In this document: positions 1 through 8,555 of the stretch, piece after piece
Position numbering within the stretch: the stretch's first letter is position 1
How the letters are laid out: each line of letters starts with the position of its first letter
From: Verrucomicrobiota bacterium
GTDB lineage: Bacteria; Verrucomicrobiota; Verrucomicrobiia; Chthoniobacterales; JAFAMB01
DNA length: 48,662 bases
NCBI GenBank assembly: GCA_019247695.1
Contig: JAFBAP010000081.1
Location: 1-48,662 of the forward strand
Direction: 5' to 3'
Notes under the pieces: generated by a model
Databases searched by the model: none
What the model was told of the DNA's origin: nothing
What the model saw: the letters and a program-made list of their open reading frames with translations, nothing else
Program-made: the position numbers and the translations under genes

Positions 1-1602
1 GACGCGACTTTGGTTGAAGCGGCCGTGTCGGGTCCGGGGGCGAGCGGTTCCTACGTGCGGCAGTTGAGCCTGCTGGCCTACGAGTTATTGGGTGGGCCGC
101 GGGGGGTGTTGGAGAGCCAGGGCCGGTACACGCCGTTGGCGGCGTTGGCGGAAGAGGGCAACCAGGTGCTGCGGCGGGGATTGGTTGACGAGATCGGCAC
201 GGCGGAGGAGTTGGTGCGGGCGCTGGCGGCCAGCCTGGGCAGCCGTCCGGGTGCTGCTTCCTCCGTTCAAAGCGTTTCCACTGCGTCGCTGGCTGCCGCA
301 GCGTCGAGCAGGACCGGCCCACCGGCCTCGCAAGCTTCAACTCCGGTCAGCTCATCCCTTCCGGACTCAGCGGAATCGCAGGCATCAACGGCGCGAGGCC
401 GCGAAAAGGCGCCGACGCCGAGACGTGGATTACTGTTGGCCCTGCTTTTGACCGCGGTTGCGCTGGCGGCCATCGCATTATACGGCTACAGCGTTTACCG
501 GTCCGTCAATTCCACCCGGAAGAAATCGTTTACGCTGCAGTCGCCGACTCCGGTGCTGCGACCCACGGCCAAGCCGGCGTTGCAATCCCCGGAGCTCATG
601 ACGACATCCAGACCGGCCGCTTCATTTACCGCCAGAACCGCGCTGCCTTCTCCGGCGCTGGAAGCCGCGGGGCGGACCGCCGTGATCGGTATCCCGGAAG
701 CGGATTCGCTTGAGCAGGCGTTAGGTGACGCCCAGAACGCCGGCCGAAACGGGAATTGGGACAGGGCGCTTTCTGCGTACGTCGACTTGGCTGAACGTTA
801 TCCCAACCGGCCGGAACCGCGCCAAAGGCTGGCCAACCTGCTGGCTGAAGGCCACAGAAATGGCGTTCGCGTCAATGAAGAGAACTTCGCGACGTTGAGA
901 CCCGTTTTGGAACGGGCTTCCCGTCTGGGGGTGGTCCCGGCGATGCTTCTCGTCGCCCAAAATCTCCGGGCGAACCAGCCGTATGAGGCGTTATCCTGGT
1001 ACGAGAAAGCGGCCCAAAAGGGGAACTCTGATGCGATGGTCCAGGCCGGGTTGCTCTACAGCGTTCGCCACACTGCCGAGGATAACCGGAAAGCCCTTGA
1101 ATACTTCATCCAGGCCGCCGATGTCGGTAACAGGGATGGAAAATATCTTGCCGGCGAGTGCTATTTTTACCCGAAGCCGGGCTTGGTTCCCGATGAAGCC
1201 AAGGCGTTGCAGTACCTGCACGACGCGGCGGCTTTGGGCGAATTGAGATCCATGAACCTGCTCGGCACGTACTACCGCAAGATTCGCCGGTACGACGAGG
1301 CACGACGGTATCTGGAAGAGGGAGCGCGCGGGGGCTTACCGCTGGCCATCGCGAACCTGGGCGTGCTTTATATAAACGGCGAGGGCATACCCAAGAACTC
1401 GGAAAAGGCCGTTGAGCTTTTCCGCCAGGCAGCCGAGCAGGGTGAACCGGGCGGCATGTACCTGTACGGGCAATGCTTTTTCAACGGGGTTGGCGTGGCT
1501 AAGGACGTCCGCACGGCCAATGAATGGTTCCGCAAAGCGGCGCGCGCCGGGAACCCGTCGGCGATCGAATACTGCCGGCGCAATAACCTGGAGTACCGGT
1601 AA
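1..1602 (+). CDS. Membrane-anchored Sel1-repeat protein with kinase-like N-terminal remnant, 5' truncated
   Basis: The frame is open from base 1, so the true start lies upstream; 533 residues are visible. The first ~75 residues resemble the C-lobe end of Ser/Thr protein kinases (SLLAYELLGG, then an EEGNQVLRRGL helix). A Ser/Ala/Pro-rich linker follows. A single hydrophobic segment at about residues 143-163 (LLLALLLTAVALAAIALYGY) sits after a basic stretch, so the C-terminal half should be outside the membrane. That half holds a TPR-like helix pair near residue 240 and then about five Sel1-type repeats (AMVQAGLLY, AIANLGVLYINGEGIPKN, GMYLYGQCFFNGVGVAKD). Sel1 repeats are protein-interaction modules. 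The kinase assignment is inference, because the catalytic loop would lie outside the window. The stop is followed within 2 bases by a heptamer array. Confidence 0.75.
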   Translation, partial: DATLVEAAVSGPGASGSYVRQLSLLAYELLGGPRGVLESQGRYTPLAALAEEGNQVLRRGLVDEIGTAEELVRALAASLGSRPGAASSVQSVSTASLAAAASSRTGPPASQASTPVSSSLPDSAESQASTARGREKAPTPRRGLLLALLLTAVALAAIALYGYSVYRSVNSTRKKSFTLQSPTPVLRPTAKPALQSPELMTTSRPAASFTARTALPSPALEAAGRTAVIGIPEADSLEQALGDAQNAGRNGNWDRALSAYVDLAERYPNRPEPRQRLANLLAEGHRNGVRVNEENFATLRPVLERASRLGVVPAMLLVAQNLRANQPYEALSWYEKAAQKGNSDAMVQAGLLYSVRHTAEDNRKALEYFIQAADVGNRDGKYLAGECYFYPKPGLVPDEAKALQYLHDAAALGELRSMNLLGTYYRKIRRYDEARRYLEEGARGGLPLAIANLGVLYINGEGIPKNSEKAVELFRQAAEQGEPGGMYLYGQCFFNGVGVAKDVRTANEWFRKAARAGNPSAIEYCRRNNLEYR

Positions 1603-1603
1603 G

Positions 1604-1628
1604 GGGTGCCGGGTGTCGGGTGTCGGGT
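1604..1628 (+). repeat. Heptamer tandem array (GGGTGYC) after a stop codon
   Basis: Three 7-bp units (GGGTGCC, GGGTGTC, GGGTGTC) plus a partial unit begin directly after the Sel1 gene's stop. The remaining 1629-1927 holds no convincing gene. It contains a perfect inverted repeat CAACGT-ACG-ACGTTG at 1742-1756 and an 11-codon open frame at 1806-1841 with no family match. Confidence 0.75.
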
Positions 1629-1927
1629 AAAATTCGGGATTCGGACACCTCCCGAAAGGCACGGAGGTCAGTGGCGCCACCTGGCTCCACGGCCAAACAC
1701 ACGAGCACGTCGGTCAGCGCCGGGAGCGGGTGATAGAAACACAACGTACGACGTTGGTGTGGAATTTAGCATCGTAACCCGATCGAGATGCGCTAACCTC
1801 CAAGGATGAGCTTGGACGAAATCATGGCCGAAGTTGCCTAAGTTTACGGGCGCGGCCAGCAACGGTGGCGGCCTTCCTCATGCGCTGCCTGTTCACCAGG
1901 TTGGCCGAGTACCCCGCCGGGCCGGGG

Positions 1928-2002
<75 letters not shown>

Positions 2003-2060
2003 ATGGTTTTCCGAGGAGTGACAGCGTAAACGGGTCTGGCCCGAATGCAATCGGTTTCGT

Positions 2061-2453
2061 TCAACCCTCGACCGGCTTGCGCGCCCGCTGCGCCAGAACG
2101 TGCGCGAGGAACGGCTGCTTGTAGTTTTCGAAAACCGTCGTGACGATGGCGGCATCGTCTGCACGCCCCATGCCTGGGATATGGTCGGGGATGATGTCGA
2201 TATGTTTGTGCACGTAAAACAGGGCGAACGCCGATTCGGCAACGGCCGTGTATGGAATGTCCCGGCTCAGGCCCGAATGGAAATCCTCGATGATTTCCGC
2301 CAGCAATTCCACCTGATCGGCCAAGTGCGGAAACTCGTGGACCTGCGTGACGGCCAGCCGAATCCGGGGCAATAGACGGATGAGTTTCTCAAGGCGGGCA
2401 GGCGTGATCCCGGCCGCACCTTCGGCGATAAATCGTTTAAGTTCGTCGTTCAT
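2061..2453 (-). CDS. YkvA/DUF1232-like small membrane protein
   Basis: A 130-residue protein. The C-terminal half carries the hallmark of the YkvA (DUF1232) family, ALFYVHKHIDIIPDHIPGMG followed by RADDAAIV. The family normally shows an aliphatic-Y-x(4)-D-x-IPDxIP segment that forms a membrane hairpin; its biochemical role is unknown. The ATG at 2453 is preferred over an upstream GTG at 2483 because the family-like sequence starts at MNDELKRF. The N-terminal helices are amphipathic, and no signal peptide is seen. It lies on the same strand as alaS, 78 bp downstream, and may be read through from it. Confidence 0.72.
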   Translation of the reverse strand: MNDELKRFIAEGAAGITPARLEKLIRLLPRIRLAVTQVHEFPHLADQVELLAEIIEDFHSGLSRDIPYTAVAESAFALFYVHKHIDIIPDHIPGMGRADDAAIVTTVFENYKQPFLAHVLAQRARKPVEG

Positions 2454-2531
2454 AGGGTATCGGTCAGCAGCGTGGACCAACACCCTATCATGAACGAACG
2501 GCCGAGGGCCAGCCGGGATGGTGCCGGCCTT

Positions 2532-5171
2532 TCATCCGAAGCGTTTGCGCAGTTCCGCGAGAACCTCGTCAACCTTGCCCGGCTCCTTGCCCATACCCCG
2601 GGCCAGATCCGGACGGCCCCCGCCTTTACCACCCAGGCGGCTGCAGACTTCCTGAGTCAATTTGCCGGCGTGATACCCTTCTTTCGCGGCGTGCGGCCCG
2701 ACGTACACCTGCACCCCAACCTGGGCGTCCCCGGGGGCAAGGAGCACCGCCACGCCGCCGTAGCCTTTGGCTTTCAGGGCGTTGGCCAGGTTCTGGAGCA
2801 AGTCGCCTGAGGCTTGCGCCACGCGCTCAATGAGAGCCGGCCGGGTCAGGTCCAGATGGGCCAGCATCTCGTTGGCTTCCCGTTGCAACGCCTGCGCCCG
2901 GTCTTTTTCGATCTGTTTTTTCAGCTCGAGATTTTCCCGCTGCAGCGCCTGCAGGCGGCTTTCCTTTTCCGCCAACACGTGCTGGACATGATCGTACGAT
3001 GCCAGACCCGTCACCGCCTCGATCCGGCGGACGCCGGCCGAAATGGCGCCCTCGCTGACGATTCTGAAAAGCCCCAACTGGCCCGTGCGCAGGACGTGGG
3101 TGCCCCCGCAGAGTTCCATGGAATACCCGTCAAAACGCCCCGCACTGCCTCCGATCTGGACGACCCGAACCAGTTCGCCGTATTTTTCGCCGAAGAACTG
3201 CATGATGTCAGGACGCGCCTTGACTTCGGCGTACGGAACTTCGATCCAGGACACCGCGTCGTTGGCGATCACGCGAGCGTTTACGAGGCGTTCGACGGCC
3301 CCGATCTGTTCCGGGGTCAACGGCTGGCTGTTGAAGTCAAACCGAAGCCGGTCCGGCCCGACGTACGAACCTTTCTGGCTCACGTCGGGGCCGACGATTT
3401 CATGCAATGCCCAGTGCAGGAGGTGCGTGGCGGTGTGATTAGCCTCGATCTGGCGCCGGCGTTCCCGGTCAATGGCGAGGACAACCTCGGAATCAGGAGA
3501 CGTTTCCAGGGGCTCGGCCAGCCGCAGGTAAAAAGTCCGCCCCTGTTTAACCGCGTGCTCGACCCGGACGCGCGCACCGGAGGCGGTGCGAACCTCACCG
3601 GTGTCACTGACCTGGCCGCCCATTTCGGCGTAAAACGGTGAACGGTCGATGGCCGCGAGGATCGCGTCGCCCTGCCGGAGCAGACTCACCACGTGCCCCC
3701 GTGTCTCGCCCTGCTCAAAGCCGACGAACTCGGTGGCAACGCCTTCCTGGATGGCGGTGATGGTTTCTTTCTCCTGGGCCGCCCGCGACCGTTCCCGCTG
3801 CTGATCCAGCAGCGCCTCGACTTTTTGCAGATCCAGCGTCAGTCCCCGCTCCCTCGTGAGCACCTCCGTCAAGTCAACCGGGAAACCGTAAGTGTCGGAA
3901 AGTTTAAAGGCGACCTCAGCCGAGAATTCGTTCCCGCCCTGTCCGGCCGCGGCCTCCTCGAAGATACGCAAGCCGCGGTCGAGCGTGCGGTTAAAAAGGG
4001 CTTCCTCAGACCTGAACACTTCGACGATTTTGGTTTCCTGGCGTTTAAGTTCCGGGAAAACCGGGCTGAACTCCGCCACAACGGTCGGCGCCAGCCGGTC
4101 GAGAAAGCCTTCCGAGCCGAACCCCAGGTAACGGCCAAACAGGACCGCGCGGCGCAGAATCCGCCGGAGCACGTAATTGCGGTCGGTGTTGCCGGGAATG
4201 ATCCCGTCGGCAATCGCGAACGACAGCGTGCGCAGGTGGTCGGCGATCACGCGGAACGCCACATCCACTTTTTCCTGCTCGGAAAGATTGGCCCGTGAGC
4301 TCGGCAGGGTGGCGGTATAGCGTTTGCCGCTGAGGCGCGAAATCGCGTTAAAGAGCGGCCTGAACACATCGCTGTCGTAATTGGAAGTCGGCCGGGAAAA
4401 ATCCTGAAACCGGCGGGAACCCGCGACGATTCCGGCCACGCGTTCGAACCCCATGCCGGTGTCGACGTGCCTGGCCGGCAACGGCGAAAAGGTGCCGTCA
4501 GGATTGGCGTTAAACTGGATGAACACCAAATTCCAGATCTCGATGCAGAGCGGGTCGCCGGCATTAACCAAGGCGCCGGCCGTGTTCCCCTGCGGCGTCA
4601 GATCAATGTGAACCTCCGAACACGGGCCGCACGGCCCGGTGTCGCCCATCATCCAGAAATTATCTTTCCGGCCGCCCGAGACGACGTGGACCTCCGGATC
4701 CAGGCCGGCTTTCCGGAAGCGGCCAGCCCAATGATCGTGGGCTTCCTGGTCGAAAGCAGCCGGGTCACCCGGGCCGGGTTGATAGACCGTGGCATAAAGC
4801 CGTTGCGGTGGAAACTTCCAATGTTCGACCAGCAGATCCCACGCCCAGGCGATCGCCTCCTTTTTGAAATAGTCGCCAAAGCTCCAGTTGCCCAGCATCT
4901 CGAAAAACGTGTGGTGGTAGGTATCGAACCCGACGTCATCGAGGTCGTTGTGCTTGCCGCCGGCCCGGATGCACTTCTGGGTGTCGGCGGCCCGCGGCGG
5001 CTGGAAGGGCGCCTTTTCCCGGCCCAGGAAATAAGGCACGAACTGGTTCATGCCTGCATTGGTAAAAAGGAGGTTCGGCGAACCCGGCAGCAAGCTTGAA
5101 GAGGGCACGATCGTGTGCTGCCTGTCCCGAAAGAAATCGAGGAACGACTGGCGAATCTCGTTGGCGGTCAT
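2532..5171 (-). CDS. alaS: Alanyl-tRNA synthetase
   Basis: Cytoplasmic enzyme that charges tRNA-Ala; 879 residues, the normal full length. The class II catalytic core is at the N-terminus (TANEIRQSFLDFF, then FTNAGMNQFVPYFLG and the RAADTQKCIRAGGKHNDLDDVG motif). The editing domain carries the zinc-binding HxxxH (HTATHLLHWAL) and CxxxH (CGGTH) motifs, so mischarged Ser/Gly clearance should be intact. The C-terminal region has a coiled-coil segment (LQALQRENLELKKQIEKD) and a glycine-rich GGKGGGRPDLARG tail typical of the C-Ala domain. The start codon is 8 bp from the recA stop, so recA and alaS look co-transcribed. No recX lies between them. Confidence 0.97.
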   Translation of the reverse strand: MTANEIRQSFLDFFRDRQHTIVPSSSLLPGSPNLLFTNAGMNQFVPYFLGREKAPFQPPRAADTQKCIRAGGKHNDLDDVGFDTYHHTFFEMLGNWSFGDYFKKEAIAWAWDLLVEHWKFPPQRLYATVYQPGPGDPAAFDQEAHDHWAGRFRKAGLDPEVHVVSGGRKDNFWMMGDTGPCGPCSEVHIDLTPQGNTAGALVNAGDPLCIEIWNLVFIQFNANPDGTFSPLPARHVDTGMGFERVAGIVAGSRRFQDFSRPTSNYDSDVFRPLFNAISRLSGKRYTATLPSSRANLSEQEKVDVAFRVIADHLRTLSFAIADGIIPGNTDRNYVLRRILRRAVLFGRYLGFGSEGFLDRLAPTVVAEFSPVFPELKRQETKIVEVFRSEEALFNRTLDRGLRIFEEAAAGQGGNEFSAEVAFKLSDTYGFPVDLTEVLTRERGLTLDLQKVEALLDQQRERSRAAQEKETITAIQEGVATEFVGFEQGETRGHVVSLLRQGDAILAAIDRSPFYAEMGGQVSDTGEVRTASGARVRVEHAVKQGRTFYLRLAEPLETSPDSEVVLAIDRERRRQIEANHTATHLLHWALHEIVGPDVSQKGSYVGPDRLRFDFNSQPLTPEQIGAVERLVNARVIANDAVSWIEVPYAEVKARPDIMQFFGEKYGELVRVVQIGGSAGRFDGYSMELCGGTHVLRTGQLGLFRIVSEGAISAGVRRIEAVTGLASYDHVQHVLAEKESRLQALQRENLELKKQIEKDRAQALQREANEMLAHLDLTRPALIERVAQASGDLLQNLANALKAKGYGGVAVLLAPGDAQVGVQVYVGPHAAKEGYHAGKLTQEVCSRLGGKGGGRPDLARGMGKEPGKVDEVLAELRKRFG

Positions 5172-5179
5172 GCGTTGCG

Positions 5180-6226
5180 TTATCGCCGCTTGGCCGCTTC
5201 CTCTTCGAGGGTGGCTTTCACCGTGGCCTCGATCTCCTCATAGAGGCCCTGGTCAGCCCGCAACGCCTCCTTGGCCGCATCGCGGCCCTGGGCCAGTTGC
5301 TGCCCTTTGTAGGAGATCCAGGAGCCGCGTTTCTCGAGAATATTTTTCTCGAGGGCTAGGTCAAGCAGGGCGCCGATGTTGGAGATGCCCTCGTTGTACA
5401 TGATGTCGAACTCAGCTTCCCGAAAGGGGGGCGCCACCTTGTTCTTGACCACTTTCACCCTGGTCCGATTGCCGGCTACTGTGCCGTCAGTCAGCTTGAT
5501 CGCGTTAATCCGGCGGATGTCGACGCGAACGCTGGAGTAAAATTTCAGCGCCTTGCCGCCCGGGGTCGTCTCCGGGTTGCCGAACATAACGCCGATCTTT
5601 TCCCGGATCTGGTTGGTAAAAATGCAGCAGGTGCGCGCCTTGGCGATGAGGGCGGTCAGTTTGCGCAACGCGGCACTCATCAGCCGGGCCTGCGACCCTA
5701 CGGTCGCATCGCCGATTTCGCCTTCGAGTTCCGCCTTGGTGACGAGCGCCGCGACTGAGTCGATCACGACGACGTCGAGCGCGTTGGACCGGATCAGCGT
5801 CTCGCAAATGCGCAAGGCTTCTTCGCCCGAGCTCGGCTGTGAAACCAGCAGGTCATCCAGGCTAACGCCCAGACGGCGGGCGTACTGGGGATCAAGCGCG
5901 TGCTCGACGTCGATAAAGCCGGCCAGCCCGCCGCGCTTCTGCGCCTGCGCGATGACCGTCAGCGTCAGCGTCGTTTTACCGGACGATTCAGGTCCGAAAA
6001 TCTCAACAACCCGGCCTCGGGGAAACCCGCCGACGCCCAGGGCGTGGTCGATCAGGATGTTTCCGGTAGGGATCACCTCGACGGCAGCCACCCGTTCATC
6101 GCCAAGGCGCATGATCGCGCCTTCGCCGTAGTCTTTGGCAATCTGCTGGAGAGCGAGGTCAAGATTCTTCTTACGCGCCGCCGATGCGGGATCAACGGCC
6201 GCAACATCATTGTTTTTAGCTGCCAT
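5180..6226 (-). CDS. recA: Recombinase RecA
   Basis: DNA-dependent ATPase that forms strand-exchange filaments and triggers LexA autocleavage; 348 residues. Walker A GPESSGKT lies at residues 78-85 and the Walker B segment is [12 protein letters not shown]. The L2/DNA-binding region reads [20 protein letters not shown], followed by [13 protein letters not shown]. The C-terminus is acidic (EEEAAKRR preceded by [12 protein letters not shown]). The ATG at 6226 is preferred, with GAAG a few bases upstream; a TTG at 6235 would add three residues. I looked for a palindromic LexA-type operator in the 300 bp upstream and found only isolated half-sites. It is first gene of a recA-alaS pair. Confidence 0.97.
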   Translation of the reverse strand: MAAKNNDVAAVDPASAARKKNLDLALQQIAKDYGEGAIMRLGDERVAAVEVIPTGNILIDHALGVGGFPRGRVVEIFGPESSGKTTLTLTVIAQAQKRGGLAGFIDVEHALDPQYARRLGVSLDDLLVSQPSSGEEALRICETLIRSNALDVVVIDSVAALVTKAELEGEIGDATVGSQARLMSAALRKLTALIAKARTCCIFTNQIREKIGVMFGNPETTPGGKALKFYSSVRVDIRRINAIKLTDGTVAGNRTRVKVVKNKVAPPFREAEFDIMYNEGISNIGALLDLALEKNILEKRGSWISYKGQQLAQGRDAAKEALRADQGLYEEIEATVKATLEEEAAKRR

Positions 6227-6419
6227 GTTCTTCAAAAGAGCTTACCGGGACCGGGTAAGAAAACAATCCATTACCTTGCCTTGGATCGCGCACACGGAGA
6301 ACATAAAACCCAGGCCCGGGCACGCGGTTAAATGCTGTTGAGTCGAGACGACGAGAACTTATCCGGACTCGCCGCTTTTTCAAGCTGCCGGTGCGCTTTG
6401 AAAGGATCTTTTGAAGGCC

Positions 6420-6461
6420 AAAAAACGCTGGGAACGCCACCGCGGCAGCAATGGCGTTCCC
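6420..6461 (-). terminator. Intrinsic terminator after the hsp20 genes
   Basis: On the minus strand a perfect 10-bp stem (GGGAACGCCA/TGGCGTTCCC, 12-nt loop, 6430-6461) is followed after four bases by six T residues (6420-6425). A second perfect 7-bp hairpin (CTGGTCA-GCC-TGACCAG) lies at 6471-6487, between it and the hsp20 stop. This separates hsp20 transcription from recA. Confidence 0.8.
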
Positions 6462-6534
6462 TCTGCGATACTGGTCAGCCTGACCAGCGGGCTCCGGCCA
6501 TCCTGGCGGCCGGCAGCCGTGCAAAATCAGGTCT

Positions 6535-6918
6535 TTATTCGACGTTGATCCGCCGCGGTTTCACCGCCTCGGCTTTGGGCAGTTTCACGGTCAGGATGCC
6601 TTGATCGATCCTGGCGCTGACGCGGCTCGCGTCGAGCGACGGATCAAGTTCGTAAACCCGCCGGAAATCGTGCTCGCGACGTTCGCGGTAAATTCGCCGG
6701 CCGCTCACCTCGGCCGGGCGACGATGGCCCACCAAGGCCAATTGGCCGTTTTCGACGGTGATCTCAACGCCCTCTTTGTTTACTCCCGGCATTTCAGCCA
6801 CTAACTCATAGCCGTCTCCCGTCGAACGGATGTTCACAAGGGGAGTAGCATAATAACGAGCCTGCTCATTTTGCTGGCCCTGCGGGGCCTCGCGATCGGG
6901 TTGTGAAACCATGCTCAT
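6535..6918 (-). CDS. Hsp20/alpha-crystallin small heat-shock protein
   Basis: ATP-independent holdase chaperone of 127 residues. The alpha-crystallin domain spans about residues 30-125: VNIRSTGDGYELVAEMPGV opens it, DFRRVYELDPSLD forms the central strand, and the C-terminal signature is ARIDQGILTVKLPKAE. The C-terminal I-x-I/V anchor motif seen in many family members reads INVE here. GGAGG lies 8 nt before the ATG. It is 71 bp downstream of a second hsp20 gene on the same strand, and the two proteins are clearly divergent paralogues (shared GxLxxxLxK-type ending). An intrinsic terminator follows. Confidence 0.92.
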   Translation of the reverse strand: MSMVSQPDREAPQGQQNEQARYYATPLVNIRSTGDGYELVAEMPGVNKEGVEITVENGQLALVGHRRPAEVSGRRIYRERREHDFRRVYELDPSLDASRVSARIDQGILTVKLPKAEAVKPRRINVE

Positions 6919-6989
6919 ATAAAAAACCTCCGCCGCCGCCCGGCGCGCCCGGATCGGGCCCGCCGGACAACCGGAAAAATTGATGTTGA

Positions 6990-7457
6990 TCAGCTAACGG
7001 AAACTTCGATCTGTTTCGGCTTCGCCTCTTCAGCTTTCGCCAACTCGATCTTCAGGATGCCGTCCTGGAGACTGGCGCGAACCCGCTCGGCGTTGACTTC
7101 CGCCGGGAGGGTTACCGTGCGCTGGAACCGGCCGAAGTAGCGTTCGGAACGCAGCCCTTCTTCTTTACCTTGCGATTCCTGTTTACGCTCGCCCGAGATG
7201 GTCAAAGCCCCTTGATGGAGGGAGATTTCGACCTCATCTTTTTTGAACCCGGGCAGGTCAACCAGCACTGTAAATTGATCCTTGTCCTCGTACACATCCA
7301 GCGCCGGTGCCCAGCCGCTGAATGAAGCGGTACTTCCGAAGAAGGGACCGAACGAGGTGTCAAACAGGCGGTCCATCTCCTCACGCAGATTCGAGAGACG
7401 ATTGAAAGCAGAGGGAAGCTCAGAATGTGGATTCCGTTGATAACGGACGATATTCAT
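6990..7457 (-). CDS. Hsp20/alpha-crystallin small heat-shock protein
   Basis: 155-residue holdase of the Hsp20 class A type. The N-terminal arm contains REEMDRLFDTSFGPFFG, typical of HSP16.5/HspA-like proteins. The crystallin domain runs from PALDVYEDKDQFTVLVDLPG to ASLQDGILKIELAKAEEAKP, and the C-terminus ends IEVSVS, giving the usual I-x-V anchor. The start is set at 7457 because AGGAGG lies 9 nt upstream; an upstream in-frame codon at 7484 overlaps that site. It is the first gene of the hsp20 pair, with a possible sigma-54 promoter just upstream. Confidence 0.93.
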   Translation of the reverse strand: MNIVRYQRNPHSELPSAFNRLSNLREEMDRLFDTSFGPFFGSTASFSGWAPALDVYEDKDQFTVLVDLPGFKKDEVEISLHQGALTISGERKQESQGKEEGLRSERYFGRFQRTVTLPAEVNAERVRASLQDGILKIELAKAEEAKPKQIEVSVS

Positions 7458-7500
7458 AGGATTGAACCTCCTAACGATTTGCATTTACGGCCATACTGAT

Positions 7501-7516
7501 AGCTAGTTCGGTGCCA
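7501..7516 (-). promoter_or_regulatory. Candidate sigma-54 (-24/-12) promoter for hsp20
   Basis: On the minus strand TGGCACCGAACTAGCT keeps the GG-N10-GC spacing of sigma-54 promoters. It differs from TGGCACG-N4-TTGC at two positions. The -12 element is about 45 nt from the ATG. An inverted repeat GTTCGG...CCGAAC (7506-7529) overlaps it and could be an operator. Confidence 0.35.
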
Positions 7517-7592
7517 GCGGTGCCCGAACCATGTAAAGAAAACGAAATCAACGAGTTATGCAAAAGGGCCAACTGAGCGAACCGCTTCACCA

Positions 7593-7649
7593 GCGACAAT
7601 ATGTCTCACACCCCGGGCGCCGTCGCGCCCCATGCGACAATATGGCTCA
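7593..7649. repeat. Two near-identical 16-bp direct repeats in the hsp20/GNAT spacer
   Basis: GCGACAATATGTCTCA (7593-7608) and GCGACAATATGGCTCA (7634-7649) match at 15 of 16 bases, 41 bp apart. They lie in the 396-bp spacer upstream of hsp20 (7458-7853). Otherwise that spacer contains no convincing gene. Confidence 0.6.
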
Positions 7650-7853
7650 AGGGCGCGCCGGAGGGGGTCGGCCGCCGGGTTCGGGAACGCCGCACGAGGG
7701 ACTGCTCGATGCCGGCGGGTTGAGAGGCTGGGATCTCCAAGCTGCGCTGCACCCTGGCCGCCCCGGCGGAGGCATGCCGGTAACCGGGCAACGCGGTTGG
7801 GGGCGCAAAATCTGCCCCGGCAGGTAAGGTCATCCACCATCAACGGTGGGAGA

Positions 7854-8549
7854 TCATTTTACCTGGTACAACAGCCGGTCTTCCTGCTTTTCCAATTCTT
7901 TGACGACGGTGCAGAGGTATACTGTCCGGTCTGTGAACCGCTTGTATTTCGTGATTTCCGACCGGTTCAACACTTTGAAACCGTAACGCTTGAAAAGTTT
8001 GAAGCCGCGCCGGCTATCGAAGGTAACGATTTGGGCGTGCACCTGCTTCACGCCGGATTCGTAAAGAAACGCCAGATAAGTTTCGAGCAGTTGCCGGCAG
8101 ATCTCGATACTGCGCGCTCCCGGCAGGATATTGAGGTGGAAATGCCCGATCGACCGGGGTGCGGCCGGGACTTCCCGCCAGGCGTTCAGGATGATCCAAT
8201 GCACAAAACGCCGCGATTCAGGCTGGTACCGCCAATAGCGGCAGGCGAGTTTGGCCACGAGGCGTATGGTATGGAAGAAACTGAACGCCTGATGTTTCAG
8301 GGGAAACCGTGAACCGAGCAAGTAACCCTTGGTTTGACCGTCGACCGTAACGACGAAAGCCGACTCGGGTTCGTGGTTCAGGTAATATTCGGTGAGGAAG
8401 TCGGCAAAAAGTTCGCGATCTTCGAAAACTGGATCAATTGGGTCACCAAGGAAGCCGGTGTCGCAGCACAGCGCGCGCAGCGTTGCTCGATCTTCCGGCC
8501 GGTACCGGCGGACGATCACGCCGCGAGGTTCCATAGCCGTAAAGTGCAT
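7854..8549 (-). CDS. GNAT-family N-acetyltransferase
   Basis: 231 residues. The N-terminal part has the GNAT entry strand-helix (VIVRRYRPEDRATLRALC). Acetyl-CoA binding would be around HFHLNILPGARSIEICRQLL (residues ~136-155), and the final FKLFKRYGFKVLNRSEITKY is the classic GNAT C-terminal strand-helix. The substrate is unknown. It starts 6 bp after the stop of the GT4 gene at 8556-9710 on the same strand, so the two are probably co-transcribed; the acetyltransferase may modify a sugar, lipid or amine in the same pathway, which is inference. No signal peptide is seen. Confidence 0.8.
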   Translation of the reverse strand: MHFTAMEPRGVIVRRYRPEDRATLRALCCDTGFLGDPIDPVFEDRELFADFLTEYYLNHEPESAFVVTVDGQTKGYLLGSRFPLKHQAFSFFHTIRLVAKLACRYWRYQPESRRFVHWIILNAWREVPAAPRSIGHFHLNILPGARSIEICRQLLETYLAFLYESGVKQVHAQIVTFDSRRGFKLFKRYGFKVLNRSEITKYKRFTDRTVYLCTVVKELEKQEDRLLYQVK

Positions 8550-8555
8550 CGCTAT

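Noticed and set aside
1806-1841. An 11-codon frame with an upstream AAGG, reading MSLDEIMAEVA, similar to antitoxin starts
   Set aside because: It stops after 11 codons and no continuation in another frame is convincing.
2814-3641. Long plus-strand frames over alaS
   Set aside because: The minus-strand frame is unambiguous AlaRS; these are shadows.
6236-6330. LexA-type operator upstream of recA
   Set aside because: Only GAACA half-sites occur, without a matching partner at the right spacing.
7556-7843. Minus-strand open frame before hsp20
   Set aside because: No conserved sequence, and its composition reflects repeat and spacer DNA.
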